A DNA stretch of 64,000 nucleotides from an uncultured Novosphingobium sp. (GTDB lineage: Bacteria > Pseudomonadota > Alphaproteobacteria > Sphingomonadales > Sphingomonadaceae), in contig CAMPHR010000016.1 of assembly GCA_946886075.1 (NCBI GenBank), positions 1 through 64,000 on the forward strand. The letters run 5' to 3'. The position numbers and the translations under genes are program-made. Below are positions 63,055 to 64,000 of this stretch, piece by piece. Numbering within the stretch: position 1 is the stretch's first letter; the number at the start of each line of letters is the position of its first letter. The notes below the pieces were generated by a model, which was not told the DNA's origin, ran no database searches, and worked only from the letters and a program-made list of their open reading frames with translations.

Positions 63055-63411
63055 TCAGGCTTTCTCGTCGACCAGCACGTCGAACCCGCCATAGATCATC
63101 CGCTTGCCGGAAAAGGGCGCGTCGCCCGGCTCCTGCATGCGCGGGTCGTTCATCACCTTTTCCTGCCCCGCGTCGCGGGTCGCCTTGTCGGGCCATTCGA
63201 CCCATGAAAAGGCGACCTCTTCGCCTTCTTCCGCGATGACGGAGGTACGGAAGTCGTTGACCTTGCCGACCGGGACATCAGTGCCCCAGCATTCGACCAC
63301 GCGCACAGCGCCATGCTCGAGAAAAACGGGCGCCGCGCGGAGCGCCCACTCCTGATAGAGTTCCCTGTTGCCCTTGGGCACCGGGATCACGAAACCATCG
63401 ATATAGCTCAT
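63055..63411 (-). CDS. DUF1428-family protein
   Basis: A 118-residue protein with AAGGAGAG upstream of the ATG. The DUF1428 signature runs through YIDGFVIPVPKGNRELYQEWALRAAPVFLEHGAVRVVECWGTDVP (about residues 3-47) and VAFSWVEWPDKATRDAG, ending FSGKRMIYGGFDVLVD. It is a dimeric alpha-beta-barrel-type fold (ferredoxin-like) of unknown chemistry. Its E. coli homologue YbaA is uncharacterised. It is spaced 28 bases from the upstream VOC gene and 28 from the downstream one, within the operon. Confidence 0.92.
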   Translation of the reverse strand: MSYIDGFVIPVPKGNRELYQEWALRAAPVFLEHGAVRVVECWGTDVPVGKVNDFRTSVIAEEGEEVAFSWVEWPDKATRDAGQEKVMNDPRMQEPGDAPFSGKRMIYGGFDVLVDEKA

Positions 63412-63438
63412 CGTCTCTCTCCTTCATCTCAGGATTGA

Positions 63439-63882
63439 TCAGGCAGTCGGCTCCGCCTCGCGCGACGCCAGTGCGGCCTCGACATCCATCCATGACAATT
63501 CCCAGATATGGCCGTCTGGATCGGCAAAGCTGCGGCCATACATCCACCCATGGTCCTGCCGCGGATTGGGTTCGGTTCCTCCTGCTGCCAACGCCTTGTC
63601 CGCGGTCGCATCGACATGCGCGCGGCTTTCTTCAGTCAGCGCGAGCAAAACCTGCGCGGTTTCCTGCGCGTTCGGGATGCTGCGCGACGTGAAGCTGCTG
63701 AACCGCTCATGGGTCATCAGCATGACATAGATGGTGTCGGAGAAATTGAGGGTTTTGGTGCTGTCGTCGCAAAAATCCTCGTTCGGCACCGCCCCCACGG
63801 CCTTATAAAATGCAAGGGAGGCCGCCAGGTCCTTCACCGGCAGGTTGACGAAAATCATTTTGGGAGCGGGGGCATTGGGCAT
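63439..63882 (-). CDS. VOC-family protein (first gene of the operon)
   Basis: 147 residues from the ATG at 63882, with AGGAG seven bases upstream. Single VOC domain of the extradiol-dioxygenase-like type: MIFVNLPVKDLAASLAFYKAVGAVPNEDFCDD, central IYVMLMTHERFSSFT, and the C-terminal DHGWMYGRSFADPDGHIWELSWMD, which is typical of proteins annotated as glyoxalase/bleomycin resistance. The promoter probably lies in the AT-rich 63.9-64.0 kb end of the window. A regulator, often ArsR-type in similar operons, may be just beyond the edge. Confidence 0.9.
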   Translation of the reverse strand: MPNAPAPKMIFVNLPVKDLAASLAFYKAVGAVPNEDFCDDSTKTLNFSDTIYVMLMTHERFSSFTSRSIPNAQETAQVLLALTEESRAHVDATADKALAAGGTEPNPRQDHGWMYGRSFADPDGHIWELSWMDVEAALASREAEPTA

Positions 63883-64000
63883 CGCACATCTCCTTGAGCG
63901 TTGCGGCAAGGAGCTATTGCTCTCGACTCACCGCCTTGAACTTTGTGCACCTATAGATTATCTTATGCAACATATAAGTTAGAAAAAATAACTAAGGACT

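Overview
The window looks like the chromosome of a sphingomonad (Alphaproteobacteria, Sphingobium/Sphingomonas type). This rests on high GC, two large TonB-dependent receptors, the pcm-tolC-popZ-valS gene order, PopZ itself, an Ntr-type PTS enzyme I and GTCATCCC/GGGATCTC-type intergenic palindromes. The assignment comes from gene content and order, not from a database search. The first 29 bases are a residual Nextera sequencing adapter, so the first gene is cut at its 5' end.

Layout. 0-5.6 kb: a DMT exporter fragment, OsmC, a PRC-barrel protein, an RBBP9/YdeN hydrolase, a YezD-family protein and a TonB receptor. 5.7-10.9 kb: panB, the yfgM-bamB-der cluster, a TusA-like protein and an Hpt protein. 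10.9-16.3 kb: an LLM flavin oxidoreductase, an acyltransferase-3 membrane protein, a HerA-like ATPase and a MATE transporter. 16.4-21.8 kb (minus strand): the conserved pcm-tolC-popZ-valS block. 22.0 kb: tRNA-Cys(GCA).

22.07-39.00 kb is the most interesting part. The last 16 bases of the tRNA-Cys gene are repeated exactly 16,930 bp downstream, as expected for a genomic island integrated at a tRNA 3' end. The left part of the island is degraded. It holds a probable integrase start, a truncated SDR, a DJ-1/PfpI gene with an in-frame amber codon, a frameshifted GNAT, a GFA fragment and an IS5-type transposase scrap. The middle and right are intact and form a catabolic cassette: an NDP-forming acyl-CoA synthetase, two overlapping LuxR-type regulators, a HAPMO-like Baeyer-Villiger monooxygenase coupled to an SDR, two VOC-type proteins, a TonB receptor, an unrecognised protein with oxygenase-like histidines, and a phytanoyl-CoA-dioxygenase-family enzyme. 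A CobW-like remnant precedes the right att copy. The simplest reading is an acquired pathway for uptake and oxidative breakdown of a hydrophobic, possibly ketone-bearing compound. The substrate cannot be told from sequence.

39-64 kb is mostly core chromosome: a TauE/SafE transporter, a GST, ndk, holC-pepA, then lptD-surA-pdxA-rsmA (envelope biogenesis, vitamin B6, ribosome maturation). A long minus-strand run follows: ptsP, rodZ-like, cpoB, tilS, a small membrane protein, ftsH, an unknown gene, guaB, rsmB and a TPR protein. The window ends with a compact five-gene minus-strand operon of three VOC proteins, a DUF1428 protein and an SRPBCC protein, closed by a clear terminator.
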